Assembly: GCA_947069175.1 (NCBI GenBank)
Contig: CAMTDV010000030.1
Coordinates: 100,836,411-100,900,410 of the forward strand
DNA from: Scalesia atractyloides
Lineage: Eukaryota; Streptophyta; Magnoliopsida; Asterales; Asteraceae
Direction: 5' to 3'
Length of the DNA: 64,000 nucleotides
Shown: positions 45,485 through 57,260 of the stretch, one piece after another
How positions within the stretch are numbered: the stretch's first letter is position 1
How the letters are laid out: each line of letters begins with the position of its first letter
The notes under the pieces: generated by a model
The model's database searches: none
What the model saw: only the letters and a program-made list of their open reading frames with translations
What the model was told of the DNA's origin: nothing
Position numbers and translations under genes: made by a program

Positions 45485-47881
45485 ATGGACATTATACCTG
45501 GTATGTCACTTGTTATTCCATTTTATGTATGTTTTTCGATGCTAGATTAAGAAATCAGAATATAAATTGATAGAGATGATGTATGTATGTATGCTTAAGG
45601 TATGAGGCAGTGAGAGATACAAAACCATTTCTCTCTGGCTTTCCTGTTGACACTCCTATTGTGTATTTATCTTTTTAGAATTAAAATTAAAAAATATATG
45701 TAATTTTTTATGTTGGATTTTGAGGAAATATTTATATGGCTTAAGTTCAATTTCTTTAAATGTTGAAAACATGAATTTGGTTATATGTGTAATTCATGAC
45801 TAAATTATTGTAATATAAATCGATGTAGTTACAAGGGATGAAATTTATCACTTTAATCACCACCATCCGCTCAGCCTTGTGCATCTACAACAACCTAATC
45901 CAAAAAATGAAAATTCTGAAGACGAAGATGAAGACAAAGAGAAAGATGAAGATGATTTTGTGGAGGAAGACCATCATGGTGGCCAATGCAACCTGTGTAA
46001 GGAACAGATCTGGTCAATTCATTTGTGTTACTACCAATGCAAGTCCTGTGACTACTCATTGCACAAATTTTGTGCAGAACTACCCCAGACCATAGTAAAT
46101 CTCCCATCACACCCTAACCATAATAATTTTTTGTTCAAGCATTATTATGCTTATAGAGCTAACTGTCATGTCTGCAATGCCGAGCTTGAGGGTCACCGTT
46201 ATTATTATTATATGTGTTCTGTTTGCAATATTTACATAGACATTACTTGTGCTACTATGCCGAAACAAAAGATAAACCACCCTAGTCACCCTCACCTACT
46301 GGAACGAATGCCCGGGTCCCATAGTATCTAATTGTCTAGCTTGTGGTAATAAACATGAAGGGGTCTTCTTTCAATGTACCACATGTCATTGGTTTCGGAT
46401 CAACCAGGACTGTGCTTTGTTGCCTGCCAAGTTACTAATACAAAATCATACTGATGGGACTTTCACTCATTCTCATCCACTTACCCTTGCCTATTCCTTT
46501 TCCTATTTGAAGATATTCCTCTCCACTTGTAGGGTCTGTGGTCAGTATTTCCAAACTCATTTATGGGCTTATAAATGCGATAAATGTCTATTTTACGTGC
46601 ATGTTGATTGTGCAACTTCAAAGAAAGAGCCATTTATGTCCATCTTCTTACATGAAAGTGAGCAATCTCTTTTTTCTTTTTTTTTTATTATGTTATTTTG
46701 TGTGAAGAGTATCTTAGTCTAATTTCAAGTGTATCGTTTTATCAGGCCTTGGCAAAACTTCTAAAAATTTTAAAGATGAAGAACATCTAAATCTGCTCCA
46801 CTGTCCATTTCCCGACGAAGGTGACAACCTTTTAAAGCATCATATGTCTAATCAAAAGGAGTTGATTGGTAAACAATATGATGGTGACATGCTCAACCAT
46901 TTTAGCCATCAACACCCGCTCATCTTTTTCAACAAGAAAACACCAGTTGTTATAATTCTACACAACCCCATGAAAAGAGTTCGGCTATTATGTGACGGAT
47001 GTGTGAAACCAATCATAACAGTACCATTTTACATGTGTTGCCAATATGTTGATGAAAAATGTTGTTTTGTTCTTCATGAGTGGTGTGCCAAACTACCATC
47101 GGAAGTACAAGACTACGTGGGCCATCTTGAGCATACTCTTTTCCTACTGCCGAAAATCCCGGATAAGTTCTTTGGTGTGTTCAAATGTACTTTTTGCATG
47201 TTACCATCTAATGGTTTTGCGTATGGGTGCACAATGTGTGACTTTTATGTTGATATCAATTGTGCATTCATACCTGAAGAAATAACACATGAGGCTCATC
47301 CAGATCATCTCCTATTGAGAGTAAGGCCTTCACCTTATAATTTGCAAAGCATGTTTTGACGATACGTGGCAGAGGTGGGGATTTCATTGTCCCTCTTGTA
47401 ATTTCTACATTCATGTAGATTGTGCTTTCTTATTGCCTAGAGAGATTAAGCACAAGTGTGATAAACATCCTTTGAGCCTAAGATACTATCCAGTGGAGAC
47501 CATATTAGCAAATACTTTTGTGAAATATGTGAGCATGAAACAAACCCTTGGAAATGGTTCTACCATTGCACTACATGTGCCCAGTCTATGCATCTTATTT
47601 GCATACCGTATATACTTCAATGTGAGCAAGGTGCATATCCCTATAATGTTACTGGTTTCAATACATTTCTCAATGTCAAATTCGGAGGAATGCTTGAGAT
47701 CAAAGATCACTCACACCCTTTGGCTTTTGCTCAAGGGCTTAAGAGCAATGGAGAGTGTGCTGCGAAGTGTCATACATGGTTGAATAACAAGATGATCTTT
47801 AAGTGCTTGGATTGTGAGTTTGCTTTTCATTACGATTGTGTGTTTTCATTTCTCAGTTTATCAAGATTTATACTATTGTAA
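45485..47881 (+). pseudogene. DC1-domain protein, copy G
   Basis: Exon 1 45485-45500, exon 2 45829-46657, exon 3 46746 to 47881. Breaks: one extra C near 46318 (gggtccc against gggtcc in copy F), ending repeat 3 early; a deletion of about 14 bases near 47338 in repeat 7; loss of one A near 47500 in repeat 8; and loss of the usual stop (TGA to TTA), adding seven codons. Repeat 7 also has Trp in place of a zinc-ligand Cys. Exon boundaries and phase agree with copies C and F. Confidence 0.8.
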
Positions 47882-49489
47882 GTCTGTTATGTGTCCTGGA
47901 AATTCTTTTGACTAGTTTTGTTTGATGCAGCCATGCTATTCATGTAAACCCTATGTGTGCCCAATCAATTATCATGTTTTGTCAGTTGATCCGGTTCTTT
48001 TGACTATTGTAAAGAATAAAGCAATAAAGAAGTATTTAGTGCTTTTCGAAATTATGCTCACTATTGATATACATACTTAATTCATGTATTGTTTGATGAA
48101 ACATTGCAACATTTCAAGAAAAGTTTGTTGCAGTTAACTACACAATATTATGACACATTTCACATTTGGTGTGAAAAGTCACCCCTAGGTACATTTTTTA
48201 GGACCATATAGTAACGTATAAAGCATAGAGAAGTACATTTTCACATTTTGTGTGAAATCAAAGAAATGGACCAAATAGTGGAAGAAATAAAGGCACTCTC
48301 TTTTGTTTGGCTTGAAAGCATATCGAAGTTTCAAAGCTTGGTTTGGTTTGGGAGAGATAGCGCGAGTTCAATTTTAGAAACGTGGTGACGTAATCATGTA
48401 ACTTTATTTGTTTTTCCGGTTATTTATGTCTCTTTGTACTTTGTTTTCGGATTTTACAACTTGCCTGACCCTTGTTCTGTAATCATAGAAGTTTCACCGT
48501 TCAAGAAAAGAAAAGGTACAAATTTAGGATGGGATGAAAAATTCATGATGCTCGAAATGTATTTCCGTAAAAATGGTGCTCAAAATGTGCTTCTTCTATC
48601 TGCCTAGTGTGCAAGGAAAGACGATCTTCCGGTTCTAAGCAGTACACAATACTTGTGTCAATGCATCAAGTTGTATAATTTATTACAAGATTTACTTATG
48701 AATGTTCGGACACTTCGTATCGAATCTTTTAATCATGGGATAATGGCAGCAAAATCGCGATTTAATAAAAGACTTCAGATTCCTCTTATTACTACGATTA
48801 ATCTAAAACAATTACGTCTAAAAAGGTCACCTCAACGTGTAAATACGTTAAAACATGCAAGATAAATAAAAAAGAGTACACGGATGGAACACACAAGGAA
48901 TGACCACAATGAAATATTCCGAGTGGGAACTTTCGAAGAGGTCACCCATCTTGAGTTGCTCCCACCCATATACACGTTCTCCTCTCATCCAGCCAATGTG
49001 CCTAAAACGTATGGAGGTCGGGAAATATCTCTTTTTAGACGGAATGATGTGGGATTTGCTAATTGTTTAACATTTTCTCTCTAACGCGTTTACTAGAAGT
49101 CAAACTAAAATTGTATTTAAATGCATACAACCTCCTAGATGTTACATGTGATGTCATTGTCTACCATAATTCTTTCCGTGCGGAGATAGTGTGTCACATC
49201 GTAACCATGGCAATATCAAACGTCACTGAGCCGTAGCTACCGACTTAGGAATCCATGTGCCAGTTGAATAATATGTATTCCATGAACAGTAAACAGGCTC
49301 TGCTACCAGTCCAAAAAATAAACAATCCAGTTGATGAGTAAAATTGATATAGCATTTGATCATGAATTCATTTTAAGTATTAGATCCAAAATTAGGCTTT
49401 TCACTGGGCCCACAAATAATGCTTGAATGAAGTCTTGTAAGCCTAGAAATCTGCTGAACAGAAACACATTTAAAAAATATCCAACTTAT
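47882..49489. other. Region between DC1 copy G and MBD flank, no recognised gene
   Basis: 47930-48010 is the last of the DC1 flank. 48480-49085 has short open frames (48653-48865 and 48884-49084, 70 and 66 residues) that may be exons of a decayed gene: basic Arg/Lys-rich residues, then Glu-Leu-Leu-Pro-Pro-Ile-Tyr. Part of this recurs at 42950. I do not recognise the family. Confidence 0.35.
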
Positions 49490-50271
49490 GTGGGTCACTA
49501 GTCACTACTCACTAGATGAACCAGTATCAAACGGCTTGTAGTCTATCGTGTTTAGTAAATGTGTGTTTTTGGGGCGCTTCTAATCTCACGGTGGATATTA
49601 GCGTAGATTTAGAAGTGTAAATTTAGTGGGTGTGTGAGTTAACCATCACCATTGCTGTAAATTAGCTCGATTACATGTTTGGAGGATAAGTTCCAAGAAA
49701 AAACAGCAGCGGTTCCGTCGAAGAAATTGTTCATTCTTGATATATAACTACAATTTTAGTAATTAATTTCAAGCAAATCCACCTCAATAAAATTCAAACA
49801 AAAAAAGTAAGAAAAAACAGTGAAAATGGGTTTAAGGGCTTTTAGCAACTGTTAATTCAGGGTCTTCCAGTTTTAACAATTTAAGTTTTTTACGACAGGC
49901 AATTAGGGGCGACAATTCCTAACACAACCTAAAAACAACACAGGAAAAAAAAAATTTGGTTCGGCAAGCAATAGCAATTCCCGACAAAAAAACTACCGAA
50001 GAAACCAACAACGGGCAAGAGTTAACGCTCTCGTTAAAGAGTTACCTATTGCATGACAGTGATACATGCATGAACACGACCTCTGTAACCTAGAATCCAC
50101 AAGGCATTCAAGAGGTCGGTTTCATGACGAATTATGACAACAAACGCCAAATATGTCCCTTTAATGTCACTAAAGTTAAGTTCTCAACATTCCTAATTCC
50201 ATGACAGGTTACAATAACAAATTACAGAAATGTCCCTTCAGTAAAAACGATCATCATTGCGGTACCGCCAC
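49490..50271. other. Downstream flank of the MBD gene
   Basis: Source or sister copy of 43380-44510. No gene. Confidence 0.5.
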
Positions 50272-52148
50272 TTACTCTATCTTTATCTCCTCCCACGTAG
50301 GCTTCACCTCGCTGGCGGCTTCGGCCACTGGACATCCGTTCTCCGCTGCAGTCTCTCCTGCTGCTTCTGTTACAGGGACAGCTTCTTCAATGGCAGGTTT
50401 GGTAATTACCACCTCTGGTGGGGGCGTTATCGGGTTTTCAAGCACTTCTTCGTTAACGTCAACGTCTTTTGCTGTCTCCTCGCCTTTTGACTCTTGTTTG
50501 TCAACTTGTTCAGTTACAGGGTTCGATACTTCCTCGGGTAGGGGCACTTTCGGTATTTCACACGTTTCTTCATTCACCTCTTTCTTTGACTCGTGTTTTA
50601 CCTCGTTAACGTCTTTTGCAGCCTCCTCGCCTTTTAACTCTTGTTTGTCGACTTGTTCAGTTACAGGGTTCAATACTTCCTCGGGTAGGGGCACTTCGGT
50701 ATTTCACATGTTTCTTCATTCACCTCTTTCTTTGACTCATTTGTTACCTCATTGACTGGTTTGGCTACTTCCTCCGTCAGGGGTATTTCTGGTATTTCAC
50801 GCTTTTCACCAGCCTCTTCTTTCGGCTTCTCGTCATCTTTCTCACTCTCCTGCATTTCAACATCTTCTTTCTTTCTCTTTCTTTGCCGACGTCGACTTTC
50901 TACGTTTCTTGACCGGATCGGGTTCGGCTGGTGGTGGGGTTGGCTTTGCCTTCTCACTGATCCGTGTTGACCTTCGTGGAGTCTCACCACTTCCCCAGTC
51001 AAACTCCGAGATCTTGGGCCCACCAGGGTGTGATTTCAGGTACTGCTCTAGCTGCTTCTTGTTCGTAATCTCTTCTCCTGTTGGTGCTGTGAATATGGTC
51101 TCGTTCTTCTTTGGTGTCCCTCCTTTCTTTAGCACAAACTATACGTAAATCCATGATAAGGGTATTTTAGGTATTTCACAAAATCATCACACACTACCCG
51201 TACATTATAAAAAAGAGAGCTCGACAAGAAGTGGTTGTTTCAAGAAACGAATTGATTCAGAACCGAAGCTCAAATGGTACCCACTACATACTATGACGCC
51301 TGACCCATGACCCGTATAACTAACCCGTAACACTGATTTGAATTAAACATGTTAACACATTATGCAATGAAAGCTTGTGTGTTTGGGGAAATATGAATTC
51401 TTGCAAGTTTAGAGGGGGTATATGAATTTGCCCCAAACCGTAAAACCGAAATTTCACCAAAAGCAAAACCTTGACGGATTCATTAAATAAAAAAAAATAA
51501 GAAAAACCCTTAAATTTACATAACCAAGACCTAAACTTTACCAATCTTTAACCCTAAATATGCCCAAACAAACCAAAGTTCATATTTTTATAACAAATCA
51601 AAGGTTAACAAAACAGAAAACGTCGCAGAAAGTACCCAACCCACATAATTAAACTGAAAAAAAACCTAAGCAACACATGTTTTCCCCAATTAATCAAAAC
51701 CCACAAAAAAACTACCCTATCAAGAACCCTAATCCCAAAATTACACAACAATGTATGCACAGAATTACAACAATCACATGAATCAAACCTAATTTAAAAC
51801 CTGATCCAAAAAACCCAAATTTTATCAAATTAACAAACCCACAAAAAAAAAACCCTAATTTTTTAAAAAACCCACAAAAAACCCTAATTTCTGAAAAACC
51901 CACAAAAAAAGAAACAAAATTTCAACACAAAACACTAAATTTGAACCAATTAAACCACACTTATAACCTCAATTCAAGAAACTAAAAGCAATGTAACCAC
52001 AAAAGCTAGCATAACATGTATTATTATTATTATTCAGTTTAAGATGAAATGTAGAGAGAGAAAGAAAGAGAGAGAACCGTTTTCTTCCAGCCAGAAGGTC
52101 AGGAAGCTCCATTGAAACAACCTCATCGTTCGGACCAGAGCTCGACAT
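50272..52148 (-). pseudogene. Methyl-CpG-binding-domain protein (MBD10/11 type), three frameshifts
   Basis: Minus strand, two exons: 52148-52078 and 51138-50272, GT at 52077-52076, AG just before 51138. The MBD spans the junction: Gly-Trp-Lys-Lys-Thr, Lys-Lys-Gly-Gly-Thr-Pro-Lys-Lys, Ala-Pro-Thr-Gly-Glu-Glu-Ile, Leu-Glu-Gln-Tyr-Leu-Lys, Phe-Asp-Trp, Gly-Glu-Thr-Pro-Arg-Arg-Ser. A Lys/Arg nuclear-localisation-like stretch follows, then a Glu/Lys/Val/Pro-rich tail with 60-residue repeats starting Pro-Leu-Pro-Glu-Glu-Val. This layout matches Arabidopsis MBD10/MBD11, nuclear proteins not shown to prefer methylated CpG strongly. Three single-base shifts as read: near 52100 (exon 1), 50865-50885, and 50695-50697 (TT against TTT in the sister repeat). 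Either recently dead or affected by assembly errors. Confidence 0.75.
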
Positions 52149-52980
52149 TTTCAGAACAAAAAAACCCTAAAAATTCACAAGAAAAAGGTCTGTAATTGAT
52201 GGATACATGTCTGTGTGTGTTGTGTATGTATGTTAAGAGATTATGAAGTGTAGTATAATGGGTCATGTATGTATAGGTTTCTCTCTCTAGAAATGCACTC
52301 TACCTGGTGATTCTCTCTCTCTCTGTTGACTCTGGTGTTTGAAAGTAGTTTTGAGTCTTCAAGTTGAAATCTGTCTATGTGAAGAATGGTGTAAGGTGTG
52401 AATATTTATTGAAGTATGATGTGTATGACCCTTGAAGAATAATTAACTTCATTGAATGGTCCCTATGGTTAATGGTATCATGCTAACTCTTGCCGAAAAG
52501 TCGACCCTCCGTCGGGTCAGGTGCTGCTTGTGTGGGGAGTGTGACGCTAGGATATCGGGCTTGTAGCTCTCACCTTGCTAAGTACCAACGTCTAACGAGC
52601 CGACAACTAATAGTTGTTGGTCACGACTACTACAAAAAGTGACTGGTTTTTAATTTAAGAGTCCTCTGTTATATGCTTTGATGCCCTTATCTTCAAAGGT
52701 AGAAGAAAAACATCATATCTGAATGATATGGAAATGAATATCGAAAAAAAAAGTTTAAACATTACAAAAATTGGTAAATTGAATTTGAATAATCCAAAAC
52801 TATACTATTATCTATTGGTAGAATAATACTTATGTTGCCAGCCACAATTCCAACCTAAAGACGAAGTAATTTTGTCTATTGCTAATGTTTATTTATGTTG
52901 TTTAAAAATTTTTACATCATTTTGGATGATGTATAATTCGTGAGTTATTTATTACGGCAAACGAAATTACTTTTTAATTA
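52149..52980 (-). promoter_or_regulatory. MBD gene leader and promoter region
   Basis: The minus-strand leader has 'ctctctctctag' and related CT/GA tracts (52285-52325), common in plant core promoters. A TATA-like 'gaatatttattg' lies near 52405. Beyond 52490 is a piece with 'tcgggtcaggtgctgc', possibly a retroelement end, then AT-rich DNA. Confidence 0.4.
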
Positions 52981-53374
52981 GAGTAAACTGTAGTTTTACA
53001 CTGTCACACCCCGACCCGCAGCGGAAAAGGTGATCGAGGCATGATTGGGTTATCATCAAAGCTCATGACATTTATTATAACGTTTCATATTCATTAATAC
53101 AATTTAATGGGAAATTTACAATCATAATTACATCATGACATAACATCAATCTAAACTTCTTTGTTTTCTTCTAAGGCATTTCCTATGTTTTCCTTGCTTC
53201 ATCCTGTTCAACTGTATCATGTGTAAAAATGGTTTTTGGATCAACAAAAAGTTGGCGAGTGAATCCTATGAAAAACATTTGAACAAGTTTATTTAATTGA
53301 TTATAAAATAAAGTGCACAACCACACATGAGTAAAAATAGATGTAAACTTACTCACCAATCATTTAATATTAAA

Positions 53375-53665
53375 TAATGCACACATGAAACAATAATGGA
53401 TTTGTTTTGAGGCACGCTTGCTCAACTCGTCTCCCACGAGGAACTGATGGGCCTAATGAATGAATTGCATATAACTTGACAATATGAAATACATAACTAC
53501 AAACAATATAAACTAAATAATACACACACAAACAATAATGGGTTTGTTTTGAGGCACGCGTTGCTCAACTCGTCTCCCACGAGGAAACTGATGGACCTAA
53601 TGAATGAATTGCATATAACTTGACAATATGAAATACACAACTACAAACAATATATACAATCTAAG
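53375..53665. repeat. Two tandem 142-bp units in the solo LTR
   Basis: 'acaataatggatttgttttg' at 53390 recurs at 53532 with one change; 'cgtctcccacgagg' is in both. Confidence 0.8.
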
Positions 53666-54101
53666 TTTAGATCACAATATGGTATGGCACCAGTTTAAAT
53701 AAACGAGTTAATTTTGGTGACACATGACACACCCCAAAACGTGTAATTAAAAAGGGGAGTTGTAAGATTCACTCACATTGGGTGCGTTCGGTTGATGATG
53801 TTGAATACGCACGAAGTTGGATTTAACCACGAGCGAAACTAACCTAGATAATAACATAATGGTTTGGTAAATAATGGGCTTGATTCAAAGTCATTACGTT
53901 TTCCGGCGGTTATGACTTGCGTCGCGGGTTCAGACGTCGGTTATAACCGATGGCATAGTTAAAGTTTACGTTAAAACTGAAGAAACCGTCCAATCTTGGC
54001 AAGATAGTCGGGATTTCCGATGACTGCAAATAGGCGCGTCGGTTTTGAATTCGATATTCATGTTATGAATTAATTGTCTTCAATATTGAACAAGAATCAT
54101 A

Positions 54102-54187
54102 AGTGGCGCAGTGGTTGAGCGCGTGTGTGTTAATGCTTTGTTGACCAGATTGACTCGGCTGACCCGGGTTCGAAACCCGGCAGCCTT
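54102..54187 (+). other. tRNA-like sequence in LTR
   Basis: 'tggcgcagtggttgagcgcg' fits a D-arm/box A and 'cccgggttcgaaacccgg' a perfect T-arm/box B, but they are about 45 bases apart and no 7-bp acceptor stem forms. It looks like a SINE head or a decoy polymerase III promoter, not a tRNA gene. Confidence 0.5.
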
Positions 54188-54578
54188 CTTTTATTTTTAA
54201 ACCACAAATTTTAATACTTTTTCAAAAATAAATTATATATTCCAATATACTTATTAATTATGTATTGTTTAAAATTATTTTGGGCATTAAATACGCCACG
54301 AAATTTTAAACTGATTGTTCGGTTATTAAACGAGCGGGTTTGGTAAATCCGGTTTTTTACGGATGTTACATACACTCTATAGTTATATCCTGGTATTAAC
54401 TTTATACCCTATCTTAAAAATCCAATTCAAGATCTAATTCGAGACCAAGAACCTTCCATTCTATACAACTCAACACCACCATCAGGATACAACGATGTGT
54501 AAAATTGATTGATTTTTAAAATATGATGTAAAGTTGATACTGAGGTATAAACACATGGTGTAAAACTGCAGTTTACTC

Positions 54579-54850
54579 TTTTTATTAGGATGGGACTACC
54601 ATCGGTAACAAAAGTGAAAGTTAGAACGTTAAAAAATCTATCAAATTAAAATATGAAAAAAATCAATGTAAAATTCGAAAAGCACGCAAATCAAAGGAAA
54701 GTAAGCTGAAATTACATAAAAGTTTATATTGATGCGTTAGCATCTTAATTTTTTATTTTTTATTTATTTTTTAACAACAAATGTTCCTCTTTTACACCAA
54801 TAATTTAAATTATTTTTCTTTGTTCAGGTTGGAACCTAATACATCCATTT
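54579..54850. other. AT-rich intergenic, no feature seen
   Basis: No open frame or repeat structure. Confidence 0.5.
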
Positions 54851-55201
54851 AAGAGGCATGTGCCTTGTCCATGGTTTTATAGTCTAGTGGTATCTCGGAG
54901 GTGGAATAAGACTAATAGTCATGGGTTTGATTCCCACAAGGGGGTTTTCTCATATTTATTGGGTTTCCTCTTGAATTGGTGTATAGGCATTATGCCTAGT
55001 GGAAATGGATATGATCGTGTAGTTCCCTTGGTGGCACGATGATACTCCAGTAGTCCGTCAGTGATCCAAATTTGCTGTTAAAAAAAGAGGCAGTATGCCT
55101 AGTGGAAATGGATATGATCGGGTGGTTCCGCTGGTGGCACGATGATACTCCAGTAGTCCGTCAATGATCCAAATTTGTTGTTAAAAAAGAGGCATGTGCC
55201 T
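54851..55201 (+). mobile_element. SINE with 15-bp target duplication and doubled 3' end
   Basis: Perfect direct repeats 'aagaggcatgtgcct' at 54851-54865 and 55187-55201. Box A 'tagtctagtggtatc', box B 'gggtttgattccc'. The last 103 bp of the body occurs twice in tandem, each ending in an A-run. The 60-residue frame at 54860 is spurious. Confidence 0.8.
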
Positions 55202-55277
55202 CTACCAAGTGAGCTACCTCATATTGGCCATTAGCATCCTTAATTAACTTGATGGTGCAAATTCTTAAGAATTAATG

Positions 55278-55481
55278 ATGTTGGTTTATCAAAAATTGAA
55301 TGATCTCTTGGCCTAGTGGTCAAGGGGAGGTGGGAAGCTTTGCTTCTCTTAGAGGTTCTGGGTTCAAATTCAGTCAATAGGGTTTTAATACTAACTTGGT
55401 GATACTAACATACTAACTACTAACTTGATTAGCGACATCCTAACTGTACTTCGTTAAAAAAATGTTGGTTTATCAAAAATT
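55278..55481 (+). mobile_element. SINE with perfect 20-bp target duplication
   Basis: 'atgttggtttatcaaaaatt' at 55278-55297 and again at 55462-55481. Body 164 bp, box A 'ggcctagtggtcaagg', box B 'gggttcaaattcag', short A-tail. Confidence 0.85.
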
Positions 55482-55644
55482 AAGTAAAGTCAAATTGTAG
55501 AGTTAAAAGATTCTTGTAGACCTAAGTTTGATGGTTATTGATTGGAGAAGTAAAGCTTGAGGGACCGATTTTGACATTAAATGTAAGCTTAACTCTGGAA
55601 ACATAAGTTGTTGATCAAGTCAACGAATTATTAACGTGGGAAGA

Positions 55645-56051
55645 AGAGTAAACGTCATTTTGGTCCCTGAGGTTTAGCCAGTTTTGCTATTTTAGTCCAA
55701 ATTTCAAACCTTTTGCCATTTTGGCCCCTGTGGTTTTGTTTTTTTTGCCATTTTGGTCCAAATTTTAAAGTCAGCTCAGATTTTCAAAAAATAACCCTGG
55801 TTTTTGTCATTTTCTTCAGGGGCATTTTGGTCGCATCAGTTAAATAAAGCCTAAAATGACCAAAATGCCCCTGAAGAAAAGGACAAAAACCAGGTTTTTT
55901 TCTTGAAAATCTAAGCTGAATCTGAAATTTGGACCAAAATGGCAAAAAAAAAAAAACGAAACTACAGGGACCAAAATGGCAAAAGGTTTGAAATTTGGAC
56001 TAAAGTGGCAAAACTGGCCAAACCTTAGAAACCAAAATGGCAGTATACTCT
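55645..56051. mobile_element. Foldback MITE with 8-bp target duplication
   Basis: 'agagtaaacgtcattttggt' at left, inverted at right with few changes. Perfect flanks 'tgggaaga' at 55637-55644 and 56052-56059. The arms carry 'ccattttggtcc' phrases. Its ends resemble those of the MITE at 52981. Confidence 0.75.
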
Positions 56052-56224
56052 TGGGAAGAAATTGATGACCTAGACCAACCTACGTATACTTCTACCTAAG
56101 ATTTAGGAACATGATGGTGGTCTGTGGGAGTGGAATTAAATTAAGTCATAAAAAGTCAATTTTTTTTAACGACTAACTAAATCATCAGATAAGTATCATG
56201 AGATGCTCTCAATTAAGCAAATGC

Positions 56225-56412
56225 ATCACTCCTTCATAACGGTCAGAGTTGGATGCATACCCGAGCCAACAAGCCACCAGTTCCGGGGAAAGCCCGTCGC
56301 CCGAAGGCCCACTACGGTAAAATCCGGTTCGGCTCGGTTTCGAACTGTCAACCTCTAGAGATGCCTAGTTCTAAACTTCATTGCCACCACCAATGGGCCC
56401 AAAAGTAAGGAT
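56225..56412 (-). mobile_element. Probable SINE, minus strand
   Basis: On minus: 'gggcccattggtggtggcaa' (box A-like) and 'gacagttcgaaaccgag' (box B-like) about 45 bases apart. No clear target duplication or A-tail. Confidence 0.4.
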
Positions 56413-56467
56413 TTATGCCAGGTCATCTTGGATGGGGTTAAAGATCTTCGATTGGAGATAGTCTAAG

Positions 56468-56759
56468 AGCATTCACAATAAACCCTCCTTCTTCACTTTA
56501 TATTACACTAAAAAATACTATATTTTCTCTCTTCTTTTAATTAAATAATATTTTTTTTCTACTTTTATCATTACTTTCTCTCTCATATCCACTCACAACC
56601 ACTTAAAAAATATAGAGACTCATTTTCTCTCTCCTCCAAATTTACTGGTGAACAGAAACTTTTTCTCTCTCCACTACTCACAACAATTTACAACCACTTT
56701 CGAAAATATAGAGGCTCCACTCACGTATATTTAGAATTTAGAGGTTCATTGTGAATGCT
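56468..56759. mobile_element. hAT-like MITE
   Basis: Inverted ends 'agcattcacaat' and 'attgtgaatgct'. 'gtctaa' flanks both sides (weak duplication). AT- and CT-rich body. No coding. Confidence 0.55.
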
Positions 56760-57260
56760 GTGTCTAAAAAAGGTTATATGTGAAATAATTTTCTTTTTGT
56801 TATATTGCCAGGAACTTGACCTTTTCTATCTCCCCAACCCCAACCCCATCCCATCCATTCATGACTCATCTTCTCTCTGGATCTCTCTCTCCCCCTCTAA
56901 TCCCTCTTTGTTTTTTTCAATTTTCGCACAAAGATTAGTACTTAATACTTGATAGCCGTCACTCTCTCCTCATCTCCAAAAACCCTAAATTCTTCTCTCT
57001 CTCTTAAAAGCTCTAGACCCTGTGTACGAATCTGAGCAAAAAATGCCACATCGAGAGTTTCCGGCGGTGTTGGTAGTGACGGCGGTGGCTTGGTCGGAGA
57101 GGAACAGTTTCCGGCGAGATTAACAAAAAATACCTATGCCATCTATCTCTTGCATCTTTGCTGGCGTTTGAACAGTGCCATTCTGGCGTCTCTTTACCTC
57201 ATTTTTTGCGATTTTGATGCTACCGAAGATCTTTGTAAATGAAGATGAATAGATGAACAA
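56760..57260 (+). other. Leader-like gene fragment
   Basis: 56820-57040 is CT-rich with 'ccaaaaaccctaaattc', like a plant 5' leader. The first ATG at 57043 opens only 26 codons. Possibly a captured 5' end or the remains of a gene. Confidence 0.3.

Larger units (their letters stand above)
53002..54370. mobile_element. Solo LTR, 1369 bp, inside the MITE
   Basis: Starts TGTCACACCCCGACC and ends GGATGTTACA, with a perfect 5-bp target duplication TACAC at 52997-53001 and 54371-54375. No internal region. TGTCACACCCC starts are common in plant Gypsy LTRs (inference). It holds a 142-bp tandem repeat and a tRNA-like stretch. Confidence 0.75.
52981..54578. mobile_element. MITE split by a solo LTR
   Basis: Ends are inverted: 'gagtaaactgtagttttaca' at 52981 and 'gtaaaactgcagtttactc' at 54578. 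Flanks 'ttttaatta' and 'tttttatta' (8 of 9 equal) suggest a Mutator-like 9-bp target duplication. Without the LTR the element is about 225 bp. Confidence 0.65.

Noticed and set aside
45838..46095. Lys-rich frame at start of DC1 copy G exon 2 (also 27764)
   Set aside because: Out of frame with the Cys/His repeats; the +1 frame carries the DC1 motifs.
50201..50755. 184-residue Ser/Thr-rich frame on plus strand
   Set aside because: Antisense of the Glu-rich MBD tail; Glu codons read backward give Ser and Phe.
54102..54187. A functional tRNA gene
   Set aside because: Box spacing is too long and no acceptor stem pairs.
54860..55042. 60-residue open frame
   Set aside because: Inside a SINE with clear polymerase III boxes and target duplication.
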